Assembly (NCBI GenBank): GCA_004154925.1 | Contig: QJNS01000126.1 | Location: forward strand, 162,696 to 226,695 | Direction: 5' to 3' | Length of the DNA stretch: 64,000 nt | Source: Monosporascus cannonballus | Lineage: Eukaryota > Ascomycota > Sordariomycetes > Xylariales | In this document: positions 1-10,439 of the stretch, piece by piece | Numbering within the stretch: position 1 is the first letter of the stretch | Layout: each line of letters opens with the position of its first letter | The notes under the pieces: generated by a model | Told to the model about the DNA's origin: nothing | The model's input: only the letters and a program-made list of their open reading frames with translations | The model's database searches: none | Program-made: the position numbers and the translations under genes

Positions 1-123
1 GACCAGATTACTTAAATCACCTTAGATCAATTAGATCACCTTAGAGGCCAAGCCTCCCTATCCGAAGTTTAGCCGTGACAGATCCGCGCTAGGCCTTAAA
101 GGTAGATCTTTTCGAAACAAGAA

Positions 124-504
124 TGTGACGGCTAGGGGGTTTAACCAACTATTAAACCTTAGTCGTACGGGTTTATATTGACAGGAGTATCGTAGGATTC
201 TATAATAATGGATATAATAAGATATTACGTTTCGTAATACCAAAGGTGCCTTGGGTAACGATATTATATTACAAACTGAAATTATTTAAACTATGGAAGT
301 AATAAGCGTATATTTATATTAGTTCTTGGTATTACTGCTTATTTTTTCTTAATTGTGCTCAGCGAGTCCTTGTTAAGCAGTTGCTTAATGCTGATTACTC
401 GTGTTCAGCAGATTCTTACTAAGCACCTGTTACGTGACCCGGAAGATGGTTCGTATTATTCTTATTGACCGTTTTCTGAAACCAGAGCCTATCAGGTCGT
501 AACA
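124..504 (-). mobile_element. Inverted solo LTR related to the Gypsy-2 LTRs
   Basis: Read on the minus strand this 381-bp segment starts TGTTACGACC and ends CGTCACA, the same termini as the LTRs at 29573-29945 and 35734-36105. Its 3' half (window positions about 124-310) matches those LTRs closely, including the stretch around the shared TTACGAAACGTAATA. The 5' (U3) half is largely different. It keeps the TG...CA ends that RIP changed in the other copies. The 4 bases on each side read AGAA, so a short target duplication is possible but weak. No internal retroelement sequence adjoins it, hence solo LTR. Confidence 0.7.
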
Positions 505-2338
505 AGAAACCTCTGTTTCTGTAACACTACGTCGTTCGGCTTTATTTTACTTTAATATTTATTATCAAAATTAAATATATGCTAGATTTTTACGGTCCTT
601 TTTTTCATTTAATACTTATTTAAAACCTATTGGTTTCAGCCGGCTCTTGTTTTTTTTAAGTTACGGTTTACAAATTCTAATAATAAAACGTTTCGAAAAA
701 GTAAATTTTAAGCGTTTAATAAATAAGACAATTATTATACGTTTACGAATATGCCTTATTTAAAAAAAGAAGCTAAGCAGCTTTTACATTAAACTCGAAA
801 AAGGCCAACATCGTTTTATAATATTTAATATTTTTGTTTAAATCCGATTCTGGCAATTGGTATTCGTAAAGTTTAAAAGGCGGATCTTTGGTATTATAGA
901 AATAAGTTAAATTTAGTATTTGCGAAAGCTTATTATTTTTTAAAAAAACATCGGCATATTCGACCATAACGCCTTTTAAGCTTAAACGGCCAAAATATTA
1001 CGGATAAGAGTTTGATAATATGGCCGTAATTATAACTCTGGCCCCGAGCTTTTAGGAATATAGTGTTACCGCCTTGTTCCCCGTAACGTTTTCCAACATG
1101 TACGAGTACATAAGCAGCTGTAAGCACCAGGATGATTGTCTAGAATTGTGATCATTCCGCCGATCTTTTGCCCTGGTGGCGTAGCGGTATGTTGCAGCCG
1201 TAACATATAGCTAGATTTGATACGTTAGGATGCTTTTAAGGGATTAAGCAGACTTTTGGTTAACCAACGACAAAGTCGCCATTGGCCGACCCCAGGGCCT
1301 ATTTGTTATCTTAGAACGTACTTGTCAGGATCAACAAGATACTGGTCTAACCGTTGTGGTTCGCTGAAGCTCGATCAACCACTTGATTTTTCGATAAGGA
1401 AGGGTATTGTTACGGAACTCCAGTCGGACCCGATCTGGAGACCAAGCCTCAAAAAGCTAGAACCACCTCTCGTCCTTGTCACGTGATCAGATTGATCTAC
1501 TTGATCTAATATATCACTCAGAACACTGTGATCTAAGGGATCTAACAGATCCAGTAGACCAACCTAAAAACCCAAGGAATGGAGGGAAAGAATATAAGAC
1601 TACAGGTTTTCTATATAGATAGTCACTTGTTTAGCTCTTGCCCATTAGTTATCAATCTAAGTCCATAAGTTTCCCTCTTATGGAAAGAGTCCGCAAATCT
1701 CTTTAACGAACAGATTTCTAGATTATTCCTCGTTCTGTTGTTACCTGCAAATCAAGACCCCATTTCGGATATTGCTCATACCACCAGGTCGGTGTATGAC
1801 AGGCTCGTTACAGGTATGCAGCTAAAGGGACTTTTCAAGCATACCAATCTAAAGCCCTATAATATGTTTTAAGCGATTACTAGCTGTCTTGATATTATTA
1901 AACTCGTCAATAGATAGACTTAATCTAAGCAACCTCTTACAATGCTCCGTTATACTTAATGTGTTAGATGTGATACGGTAACCTGATGGCTAATATTAAT
2001 TGGTCCGAAACGTAACGTCGTAGGAATAAGCTAAACCAAAATTGTGTTAGTAGGTTTTCCCGCCCACTTCAAATAGATATACTCTATAGGGTGAGTATCA
2101 GCCGGTCCGTATTTAAATTTAACTATACGGGCGCAATTCACCATTTTAAAAACGGTATTCAACCGTTTTATCTGAATGTTATAATTATATCTCGTTATTA
2201 ATAATCGGATATTTTATTATAAGTTATATTAAGTCCAAATTAAAAAAAATTTATATAATAACATTAATATTTAATTACTTACATTTTATTATATAACTTT
2301 AATTTCCTTTAAATTTAACGTTTTATGAAATAGCGGTT
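505..2338. other. Decayed AT-rich DNA without a recognisable gene
   Basis: Mixed AT-rich sequence with a less AT-rich island at about 1130-1690. Open frames on the minus strand at 773-1127 read like fragments of a degraded protein, but I recognise no family. The boundary with the GC-balanced gene island on the right is sharp, near 2385. Confidence 0.5.
1170..1234 (+). other. tRNA-like sequence with pol III A and B boxes (possible SINE head)
   Basis: An A-box fitting the TRGYNNARNNG consensus lies at 1177-1187 and a B-box-like GATTTGATAC at 1214-1223, about 36 bases apart as in tRNA genes. The B-box differs from GGTTCGA mainly by C-to-T and G-to-A changes, as RIP would cause. A full cloverleaf does not fold by eye, so this may be a dead tRNA or tRNA-derived SINE head rather than a working tRNA. 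Confidence 0.25.
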
Positions 2339-2668
2339 ATGAAAATGACCTTATTTAATAATACCGTCCAATTTTTATGGGGGCGAGGGTCACGTGAGGA
2401 AGCTCATTTTGTAGGTTACGCGTGGCATGGAGGACGCCATTTTTGGATCTTAAAACCTCCAGTCTTAGAGGCTGCTATACCAAGTAGGCATCATTTATAT
2501 GCACAATTATTATTATTACACGTGCTTAGTGCTGGTTCGCGAGAGACGGCACTCAATTCCCTTTGCCTTCTCATTGAACTAACATCGCGTGGTGAACTCA
2601 CTGCGCAACATTCGAAGCGTTCCCTCATCGAGCCGCTCGTTTTCCACTTCGATCTATCGTCTACTGCA

Positions 2669-3639
2669 ATGAAATTCCATCGCGTTAATAGCGAAGTGGT
2701 CGAGCTGCACAATGACGGTGGCGACGGCACTTCGATCTCTAGCAACAAGGCACAAACACAAGGTCTTCTCAAGGTGCTCCAGGACAATCCACCAGATTCG
2801 TCAGACCCATTGAGGCGTGCCCTGCCATTCCAACCACGATCTTACCGCGACTTCATGCTGTTCGAAAGACATTACTACGACGCAGCAGCGGGAATGACCC
2901 AGTTGTACCGGCCGGCCATCGCTAACATAGTCAACATTGCCTTTGGTCTGACGGGCGTGGATTTCCCGTTCTTCAAGCCACACGCGCTGTGGTACGAGCA
3001 GCCCATCTTCTACCAGTCCAACCACCTAGCGTTCTATGCGGACCGTGCTCCGGTGCACTACCCGAATTACTGTGAGTACCTGGACGCCGAACTCGAGCTG
3101 GGCGCGGTACTAGGAAAGCCCCTGTTCAACGCTACGCCGGAGGAGGCCACTGCTGCCATCGCAGGATTCTGCGTCTTCAACGACTTCTCGTCGCGCAATG
3201 TGCAGATGGCCGAGATGCGCTGGTGGGTCGCTTCTGATGGTAATTGTAATTGACGTGATTAGTTTAAATTCTGATTTGAAAATCTGGTAGCGGTTTCGGA
3301 CCTCAGCATTCGAAGTCCTTCGCGAACAGTATTTCGTCGGCGGTCGCCTCCGCGGACGAGATCCTGCCTCGCATCGACAACCTCACGGGACGAGTCATTA
3401 TAAATGAGAAGACCGTGTCGGAGTGTAAGACCGGCAAGTGGCAGTTCACTATGGGAGAGGCTATCGCGCATGTATCGAAAGGGACCCGCTTGTATCCCGG
3501 AGAGTTCTTCGGCTCTGGGACTTTCCCTGGCGGCGCCGGAGTCGAGCGTGCAAGATTCCAAGTACGGATTGGGGACGTGGTCAGACTCGAGATCGATGGG
3601 ATAGGTTCGGTCACGAATGAGATCATAGCTGGGGGCTGA
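2669..3639 (+). CDS. Fumarylacetoacetate hydrolase (FAH) family protein
   Basis: Two exons, 2669-3222 and 3291-3639, with a 68-bp intron (GTGGGT...TAG), give about 300 residues, a normal length for this superfamily. The C-terminal two thirds is a typical FAH fold: the metal-binding pair of glutamates in LDAELELGAV, the following FNDFSSRNVQMAEM with its aspartate, then GFGPQHSK across the splice, GEFFGSGTFPGG and a closing IDGIGSVTNEI. Relatives hydrolyse or decarboxylate 2-keto-acid type substrates using Mg2+ or Mn2+; the substrate here cannot be told. The frame stays open upstream to 2339, but that stretch runs into AT-rich RIP-like DNA and does not look like FAH. I therefore place the start at the ATG at 2669 (MKFHRVNSEV), which aligns with the usual short N-terminal strand. 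The upstream part could instead be a decayed 5' exon. Confidence 0.85.
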
Positions 3640-4398
3640 CCTCGCACTTCTGGCGCTGTATACATAGTCACAAACGGCACTACATAATGATGTTGTTACA
3701 CTTAACCAGTTTGACTTTAAAGAGCTTGTTACCTGTTATTCCCTCAAATTCTATAATATCAGACAACTTGTTCCTACTTCGAACCTACATTTTAGTTAAG
3801 GTATTTGTTGTGTTCCCGAGGGTATAAGTCCGCTAAATCCACTTCTTAGTCGATCAACTTTCAGTATCTCAAGCTAAAAATAGGACGGGAAGCTTAATTG
3901 GCTAACTTCTTATTTGTCTTTATTCTCCGTACATCAAACTGTATCGAGAATATTATGCATTCTACCAGGTTCGAGATGAGCGCCCAGCGGTCTCGGACAA
4001 CTCATGAACATTTTCATTCTGGTCCTCATGCTGGTATTACTGTCGGGTTGAGCTTCTGCCTCCAACCTCTCAATACACGATGTGTGCTCACTGGTGCAAC
4101 TGTGGTGAAACAAGTTGATATTAAGTTTGTGCGTGGTTACCGTTGGCCATAACTGCGGACTAAGAGCCAATGCCAACTCTAATGTAAGGCTTGAGATGCT
4201 AGCTCATTTGACTCACTGGCGCCGGAAATAGCTTCAAAATGTCTATATAATATGAGCTAGGCTTCTCTCCCAGTTCTTCGTCGCGGATTTATCTAGTCCT
4301 CTCATCTATACTGGACCTCCGCACTTGACAAATAACTCCTTTTTTCTTGACTCATTCATTACTCCACTCTCAAACACATTTGCTTCATCACCGCCACC
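3640..4398 (+). promoter_or_regulatory. Intergenic region and promoter of the CVNH gene
   Basis: No gene is seen between the FAH stop and 4398. A TATA box (TATATAA, 4244-4250) lies about 150 bases before the next ATG and is followed by a CT-rich leader, typical of filamentous-fungal promoters. The bases before the ATG (CCGCCACC) give a strong Kozak context. Confidence 0.55.
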
Positions 4399-5021
4399 AT
4401 GAGGCTGTTACTTGTTCTCGCGCTTGGGCTGTTTGCCTTGCCGCTAGCCCACGCGTGTTCTGGTGGTTTTGAGAGCACATGCGCTGTAGGTTATCCCGGG
4501 TTGAAAGGATAAATCTGTCCACAACTAGAATTCTATTCTACCATAGATTGCGTCCTAGGCTAACATAACTGTGCCTAGTACACGATCAAAACGGACATCG
4601 ACTGCACGGCCCTAGTAGTAAGGGCCGACTGCGACACCACTGATTTCGAACACCGCACGACGGAGCTCGACCTCAAATACTGCATCGCGAATTCCGACGG
4701 GCAGCTCGTCGCCCAGAAAGAGTAAGCCCAGTCCGTAACCCGCCCTTAACAGGAATAAGTCGACTAACGTTGTGGGGTATAGTGGCTTTTTTACCACGAG
4801 CTGCATCGAGTGGACGACCGATGGCATAGATATAGGGGCAATGTGCCTAGGTGAGGACGGCAATGGCTGGAAATCAACCGTTCGTCTTAGTAAGTGCTGC
4901 TCCTTTTTCTCACCACGTATCCAGATACGTGGTCTAACAATATTTTCTAGACGATTTCCTTTGTAACGACCACGGCTGGGTTTCGTGCTTCGACCGGCGC
5001 GGCGAGAAGACTTGGAATTAG
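4399..5021 (+). CDS. Secreted cyanovirin-N homology (CVNH) protein
   Basis: Four exons (4399-4485, 4579-4721, 4783-4889, 4951-5021) encode 135 residues. All three introns (93, 61 and 61 bp) are GT-AG with a CTAAC branch site 14-18 bases before the acceptor (4560, 4764, 4934), and all phases fit. Residues 1-19 are a clear signal peptide ending AHA. The mature part holds two copies of the CVNH pattern: F-x2-S/T-C, an aliphatic strand, A-x-C, an L-x-L-x-x-x-I/L-x-N strand and a D/H-G turn. They read GFESTC...ANSDGQL and GFFTTSC...CNDHGW. CVNH proteins are small carbohydrate-binding lectins; fungal members occur inside cells, with LysM domains, or secreted. Cysteines are abundant and could pair. 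The gene sits between FAH and HAS1 on the same strand with its own promoter. The ligand and role are unknown; a cell-wall or host-interface role is only inference from secretion. Confidence 0.82.
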
Positions 5022-5975
5022 AAGCTGCCGCCGCTGGCAGAAAGGTCATGGATGATTTCTGACCGTTTATCAAATGCGTCTTGTGGTTCACTTGGTTCTG
5101 GAGCGAGTTTTGATACATCACTGTATCCTATGTAACACTCGAAGGTTGACAATGTCTGGCTACACGAAGTAGGCTACCCATATACCCCTAGCTAAGGTAG
5201 AAAACTGGAATATGTATGGTGGATGGTAGAACTACTGAGCCTACTCGTGTTAGCAAGTCTTGGAATTATGGGACGCCACTCTTTACTTTTGATAAATTAC
5301 GAGACGACGCGGTCGATATAGCGAACCACTCGTAGGTGCTTAAGGCATGTCCGCACAACCTGGTTCTTTCTGTAATTGACTATTCTTGCCCTAGAAGTTC
5401 CATAGGTGATACACTACATAAGTGCAAGAGTCACAGACGGGGACGTATAGTAGCTGTTACTCAGCACTGGAAAAAGCATCGAGACAAGAACGAGGAGCAG
5501 TAGCACGTTAAAGGTTAACCCGAATCGGAAGTATGCCCCATAAAACGCCAAAATCGTATAATATGATTTGTTAGTTGGCACCAACTTTGAGAAGCATGAA
5601 CCAGACCTGCTACTGCTGTGCATAATTGGCAACCGAGGACTGTAATGGTACTTGAGACTGAACACCTTTGGCCAACCATGAGGCTCCCGGAAGGCAATCT
5701 CAAGTCCCCACTTTATTAGCTCAGACTTAGTGCGATGTCCCGCTACCCCAACCCTGCCTAGGTAGGGTACCTAGACCCATCTGGATCCATGGATGCCCCA
5801 AATTACCGGAATATCTCTTATCCGTCTACAATCTTAACGATAAGAATTTGGTATTGCTGATAACCAAAAAAAATTCCCTGGTCGCCAATAGCCCACTTCA
5901 ACTGCAGAGCCGGATGATTTCCAGTTCAACCTACCTAATCACGATCTACATTGGCATTAACCTTGACCAGCCACA
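5022..5975. other. Intergenic region, no supported gene
   Basis: Between the CVNH stop and HAS1. A hydrophobic minus-strand frame at 5414-5665 has no recognisable family, and I do not call it. The last 100 bases before 5976 form the HAS1 upstream region. Confidence 0.5.
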
Positions 5976-8044
5976 ATGGATTCTGCCAGGGTCGGCAAGA
6001 AGAGAAAGTTGAAGGACGTCAATGGCGTCAAGAGTTCGAGTTCGAAGCCTGCGAAACATTCCGCGACAGCATCGAAGTCGAAAAAGTTGAAGCGAGCTGA
6101 GCGCGAGATAGCCCCCGAATCCTCTAGCGAAGAAGACGAGGTCCCTGGACAGGACGAAGAAGAGAACGACAAACCTGAGGACGACGATACACCTAGCAGC
6201 GATGCGGCTGGCAGCGATAATGACGACGCCAATGACTCGTCCGAGCTGAACAAGAGAGTAGCAGCAGCAGAAGCTGAGAATAAGAGTGGGGACGACAGAG
6301 ACACTGATTTGCCAGACGGCGCGAATCTCTCATTACCACCGACGACAGGAACGGACGCGCAAAAGTTTTCTGACTTGAATCTGTCTGAGAAGACTGTCAA
6401 GGCTATCCAGGGCATGGGATTCGAAAACATGACCGAAATTCAGCGCAGATCCATCCCTCCGCTATTGGCAGGAAAGGACTTGCTAGGAGCGGCGAAGACA
6501 GGGTCTGGAAAGACACTGGCCTTCCTCATTCCCGCCGTCGAAATGCTCAGTGCGCTCCGCTTCAAACGTTAGTACTTCTTTCCAAGCGACTCCTTGGCAT
6601 CTACGCCGAGTTCGGGAGTCCGGCCACTAACTTTGCATCTAGCCCGCAATGGCACCGGCGTAATCATCGTGTCGCCCACTCGCGAACTGGCGCTCCAGAT
6701 ATTTGGGGTCGCGAAAGAGCTCATGGAACGTATGTACAGGGCCCTCTCAAAACTAGTTTATTATTATTAACCTGGATCCTAGACCATAGCCAAACGTACG
6801 GTATCGTCATCGGCGGTGCGAACCGACGCGCCGAAGCGGATAAATTGTCTAAGGGCGTAAATCTATTAGTGGCCACCCCCGGTAGACTACTCGATCACCT
6901 AAAGAATACTCCTTTCGTTTTCAAGAACTTACGGGTGAGAATAAGGCGATCCAACTGCGCCACGCAGTTTAAGTGAAGATCTTATCGCTGACTTGAAATG
7001 TAGACTCTCATTATTGATGAGGCGGACCGTATCCTTGAGGTAGGATTCGAGGACGAAATGAGGGCTATCATCAAAATCCTTCCTTCGGAACAGCGACAGA
7101 CCATGTTGTTCTCCGCTACCCAAACAACAAAGGTCGAGGACCTTGCCCGAATATCCCTTCGACCAGGCCCACTCTACATCAATGTCGATGAACAAAAGGC
7201 TCACAGCACGGTCGAGGGCCTTGAGCAAGGCTACGTTATCTGCGAAGCCGACAAGCGTTTCTTACTACTCTTCTCCTTTTTGAAACGACATAATGATAAG
7301 AAGATCATCGTGTTCTTGAGCAGTTGTGCGTCAGTCAAATACTACGCAGAACTGCTGAACTACATCGACCTCCCGTGTCTCGACCTCCACGGGAAGCAGA
7401 AGCAGGAGAAGCGCACGAGGACTTTCTTCGAATTTTCGAACGCGCAGCGTGGCACGCTTATATGCACTGATGTAGCCGCTCGTGGCTTAGATGTGGGTTT
7501 TTGGACGCCGTTAAATCCTTTGGTTGCTTGCTAACTAACCGCCCCCCAGATCCCTGCTGTCGATTGGATCATCCAATTCGATCCACCTGATGACCCTCGC
7601 GATTATATTCACCGCGTTGGTCGAACAGCACGTGGTATCAACTCCAAGGGACGCAGTCTCCTCTTCCTGCAACCTAATGAGCTTTCGTTCTTATCACACT
7701 TAAAACAGGCTCGGGTGCCTCTGGTTGAATACCAATTTCCAGCGAAGAAGGTTCTCAATGTTCAGTCTCAGCTTGAAAAGCTTATCTCGCAGAATTACTA
7801 TCTCAACAAGAGCGCCAAGGAGGGATACCGAAGTTACCTCCATGCCTATGCGAGTCACAGTCTGCGTACTGTATTCGACGTCCACTCGCTGGACTTGGCG
7901 AAGGTGGCCAAGAGCTTCGGATTCACCACTCCACCGCGCATTGATTTGACGCTGGGTGCGAGTATGTCTAGAGACAAACAGGTCCAGGGAAGAAGGGCGT
8001 ATGGCAGTCAACCGAGACAGGGCCAGAAGTTCAACAGGCGATGA
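5976..8044 (+). CDS. HAS1: ATP-dependent RNA helicase HAS1 (DEAD-box)
   Basis: Five exons: 5976-6567, 6643-6729, 6783-6934, 7004-7492 and 7550-8044, encoding 604 residues. Introns are 75, 53, 69 and 57 bp with consistent phases. HAS1 is a nucleolar helicase needed for 40S and 60S ribosomal subunit assembly. An acidic, Lys/Ser-rich N-terminal tail (residues 1-125) precedes the Q motif (FSDLNLSEK), the Walker A motif AAKTGSGKT near residue 172, SPTREL, TPGRLL, DEAD, SAT and the C-terminal-lobe motif HRVGRTAR. The C-terminus [12 protein letters not shown]...GRRAYGSQP is diagnostic for HAS1/DDX18 rather than other DEAD-box proteins. Length matches fungal HAS1. No disabling change is seen. It lies only about 400 bp from a transposon block on its 3' side, yet shows no sign of RIP leakage. 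Confidence 0.95.
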
Positions 8045-8427
8045 ATAGGATGGGGAGAAACCCACCCCCATGCCGCCATGCCTTCGCATTGTTAATGATA
8101 TACCACCGTTAGTCATGCGTTTAGGAGTTTGAGGGAACGAAAGTTGTACTGTAAAGTAGAATCTAATTAAGCAATAGATCTAGGGCCGACCAAGTGCCCA
8201 AGGTAGATTCGAGAGAGTTCTGTTCTTACCTTCTTACAAGTTGATTGTTTGCGCAACTCCCCACTTAGGCATGTGTACTTAGTAGGCTAAGAGGCCATCC
8301 CAGGGGACATCATGGCTTGGTTCCATAAAATATCTACCTCATCTGTATCACTTTACTGAGGGCGCATGTAGAGAGATTTTGTCAAAGGCGCGATAGTCGT
8401 CCGTATTCACTTGCGGGCTAATGCCTT
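8045..8427. other. HAS1 3' flank up to the transposon block
   Basis: GC-balanced non-coding sequence holding the presumed HAS1 3' UTR. It ends at the TTA target site of the Harbinger element (8428-8430). No other gene seen. Confidence 0.5.
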
Positions 8428-9794
8428 TTAGGGTGTGTTCGGTGTCGCGGCAGATGAAGGGAAAAGTGACATTTTCGCCCCACCTATTTTGCCCAGGGAT
8501 CCATGTTTTTCGCCCAATGTACCCCCTAGCGCTCTAAAGCTGCTTACGAAAGCAACCCCTTTCGGCTATTAGCCTTTAACGTCTTCGATATTCGGTTATA
8601 GCTGTTATTATTATTACCTGAATCTCAAAACGGCTTTATCAGTATATCGTCTTAATGCTTTGTTAAAAAGCTAGGAAAATAGCTAGGTTTGGGAATCACC
8701 GTCATAGGGTGATAATGGCTTCCCTGCTATAACGAACTCAGAATTCTCTATTACGCGAATTTAACGTTCCGTCGCTAAATATACGAAAGTTTTTTTGCAG
8801 TAATACAAACGGTACAGTTATTAGGTACGGGAATTATGCAAAAAGTTAATTACGACCTAACGGTAATAAATATTATTAACTTATTCCCAAACTTTTCGCG
8901 TAACTTTAAGAAACGTTAGAATATAAAATGGCCATGGAAAATCATTAACGCTTTTATAATTTTTTTTCTCAAACGTTCGCTTTAAAGATATTTTGACGAA
9001 CGAAATACTAAACTTTAAGCAGAGTCGAGAATCTTTATAGATTAGGTAGAATTCGGGAAAAATTAAATAAATGTAACCTGTTCGTTTTTAATTCAAACTT
9101 TAATAATATTACGGTAAATAGAAAATATAATTACAAAAAAAAATTTAACGTATTTATAAAGCTGCGATATATGTATGTAACAGAGAACAGGCTTTACTTC
9201 GATAAAGCTATAAAGACTTTTCGCGTTAACAATAATTTTTGAAAACGGTGGCATTTATTCGACGGAGGGCTATAAGGCGTAGCGCTAACAATTTTTTCTA
9301 AAGGTGGACAGCTCTCAATTTTTATTCGCCCATACTAACTAATCAACTTCGGCAGAAAAAGCTACCTTTAGCTACATCTTATCTTGCGTTATGATATAAG
9401 TACCAACACCGGTCGTTATTATAAATCGTTACATTACATTCCGTATAACGAGACGTTATTTATTAAGTTCATTGTCAATTTATAATATTATTACCTATAA
9501 TCTGAAGCCTTAATCGCCGCGTATTACGATAAAAATATCTTAAACAAATTTAATACCTTAAAGCGGACTTCTTTAACACTTTATAGTGCTAATTTATAGG
9601 GATTTCTATATTACTAGTACGGAAGAAGCTTCTCGAAGTTTTCTAGCGACGGTTAAAAAGTGACCCGAAATGTCGAATATTTTTATTAACAAGTGCTCTT
9701 CGAAAAAACGTAACGTTTTCGTAAGTTTTTCATAATAGATTTTTTCTATTTTTATAAAAAAAGTAATTATTAACGATAACGTAAAGCAAAAAAT

Positions 9795-10000
9795 TGTGAG
9801 AATACAGCCCCTATGAGAATAAGGCTGGTAGCCGACCAGCTACCGATCAGCCACCGACCTACTTACTAATATAAATCCACCATCTGGCAGCTAATAGGAA
9901 ACGCCAGATAAAAGTAACCTAATATATTTATTTTTTGGAATCTGCTTTACGACTGGTTGGAGATTATCTTACCCAGCTTACAGTTATCTATTATCTTATA
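9795..10000 (+). repeat. 5' LTR of Gypsy-1
   Basis: 206 bp, begins TGTGAGAATACAG and ends CTTATA. The last bases were CA before RIP, as the 3' LTR shows. It aligns end to end with 17100-17305; differences are mostly C/T and G/A transitions. Confidence 0.92.
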
Positions 10001-10439
10001 ATTTTTCCATTTGCCATAAAAAATAATACAATAATTACCAGAAGTAAAGCTTGCCAACTGCAAAACGAACCTAGGTTATTAGTTAAAAAGACCGCCGATC
10101 GGAACCTAACCGATAAGCGATCGATTACGGTACGGGAATAGGCGAAAAAGCCTATAATGGAACCTTAATAGGTAAAAGATTATGGTCCCCGGGATCCCGA
10201 ATTATCTTATATATATAATAAGGATACGTTTTAATAACCGTTAATTAAACGGTCGGAAAACGGGTATAATATAACGAACGTATCCCGGAATTTAAAATAA
10301 AAAAAATTAAATCCTTTAATAATAACCAGATTTTAAAAATTATTTATTAACAAAATAAATAATATTTAAAATTACTTTAATAATTAACCAAATAATAAAT
10401 AATAATATAAGTTAAAAAAATAAACCTTTATAAATTAAT

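Noticed and set aside
8426..8436. TTTTAGGGTG as telomere-like repeat
   Set aside because: A single partial unit; it is the TTA target site plus the Harbinger terminal repeat.
9935..10141. Short ORF at the left of Gypsy-1, similar to one at 17240-17530
   Set aside because: Both begin inside the LTRs and are similar only because the LTRs are duplicated; there is no protein evidence.
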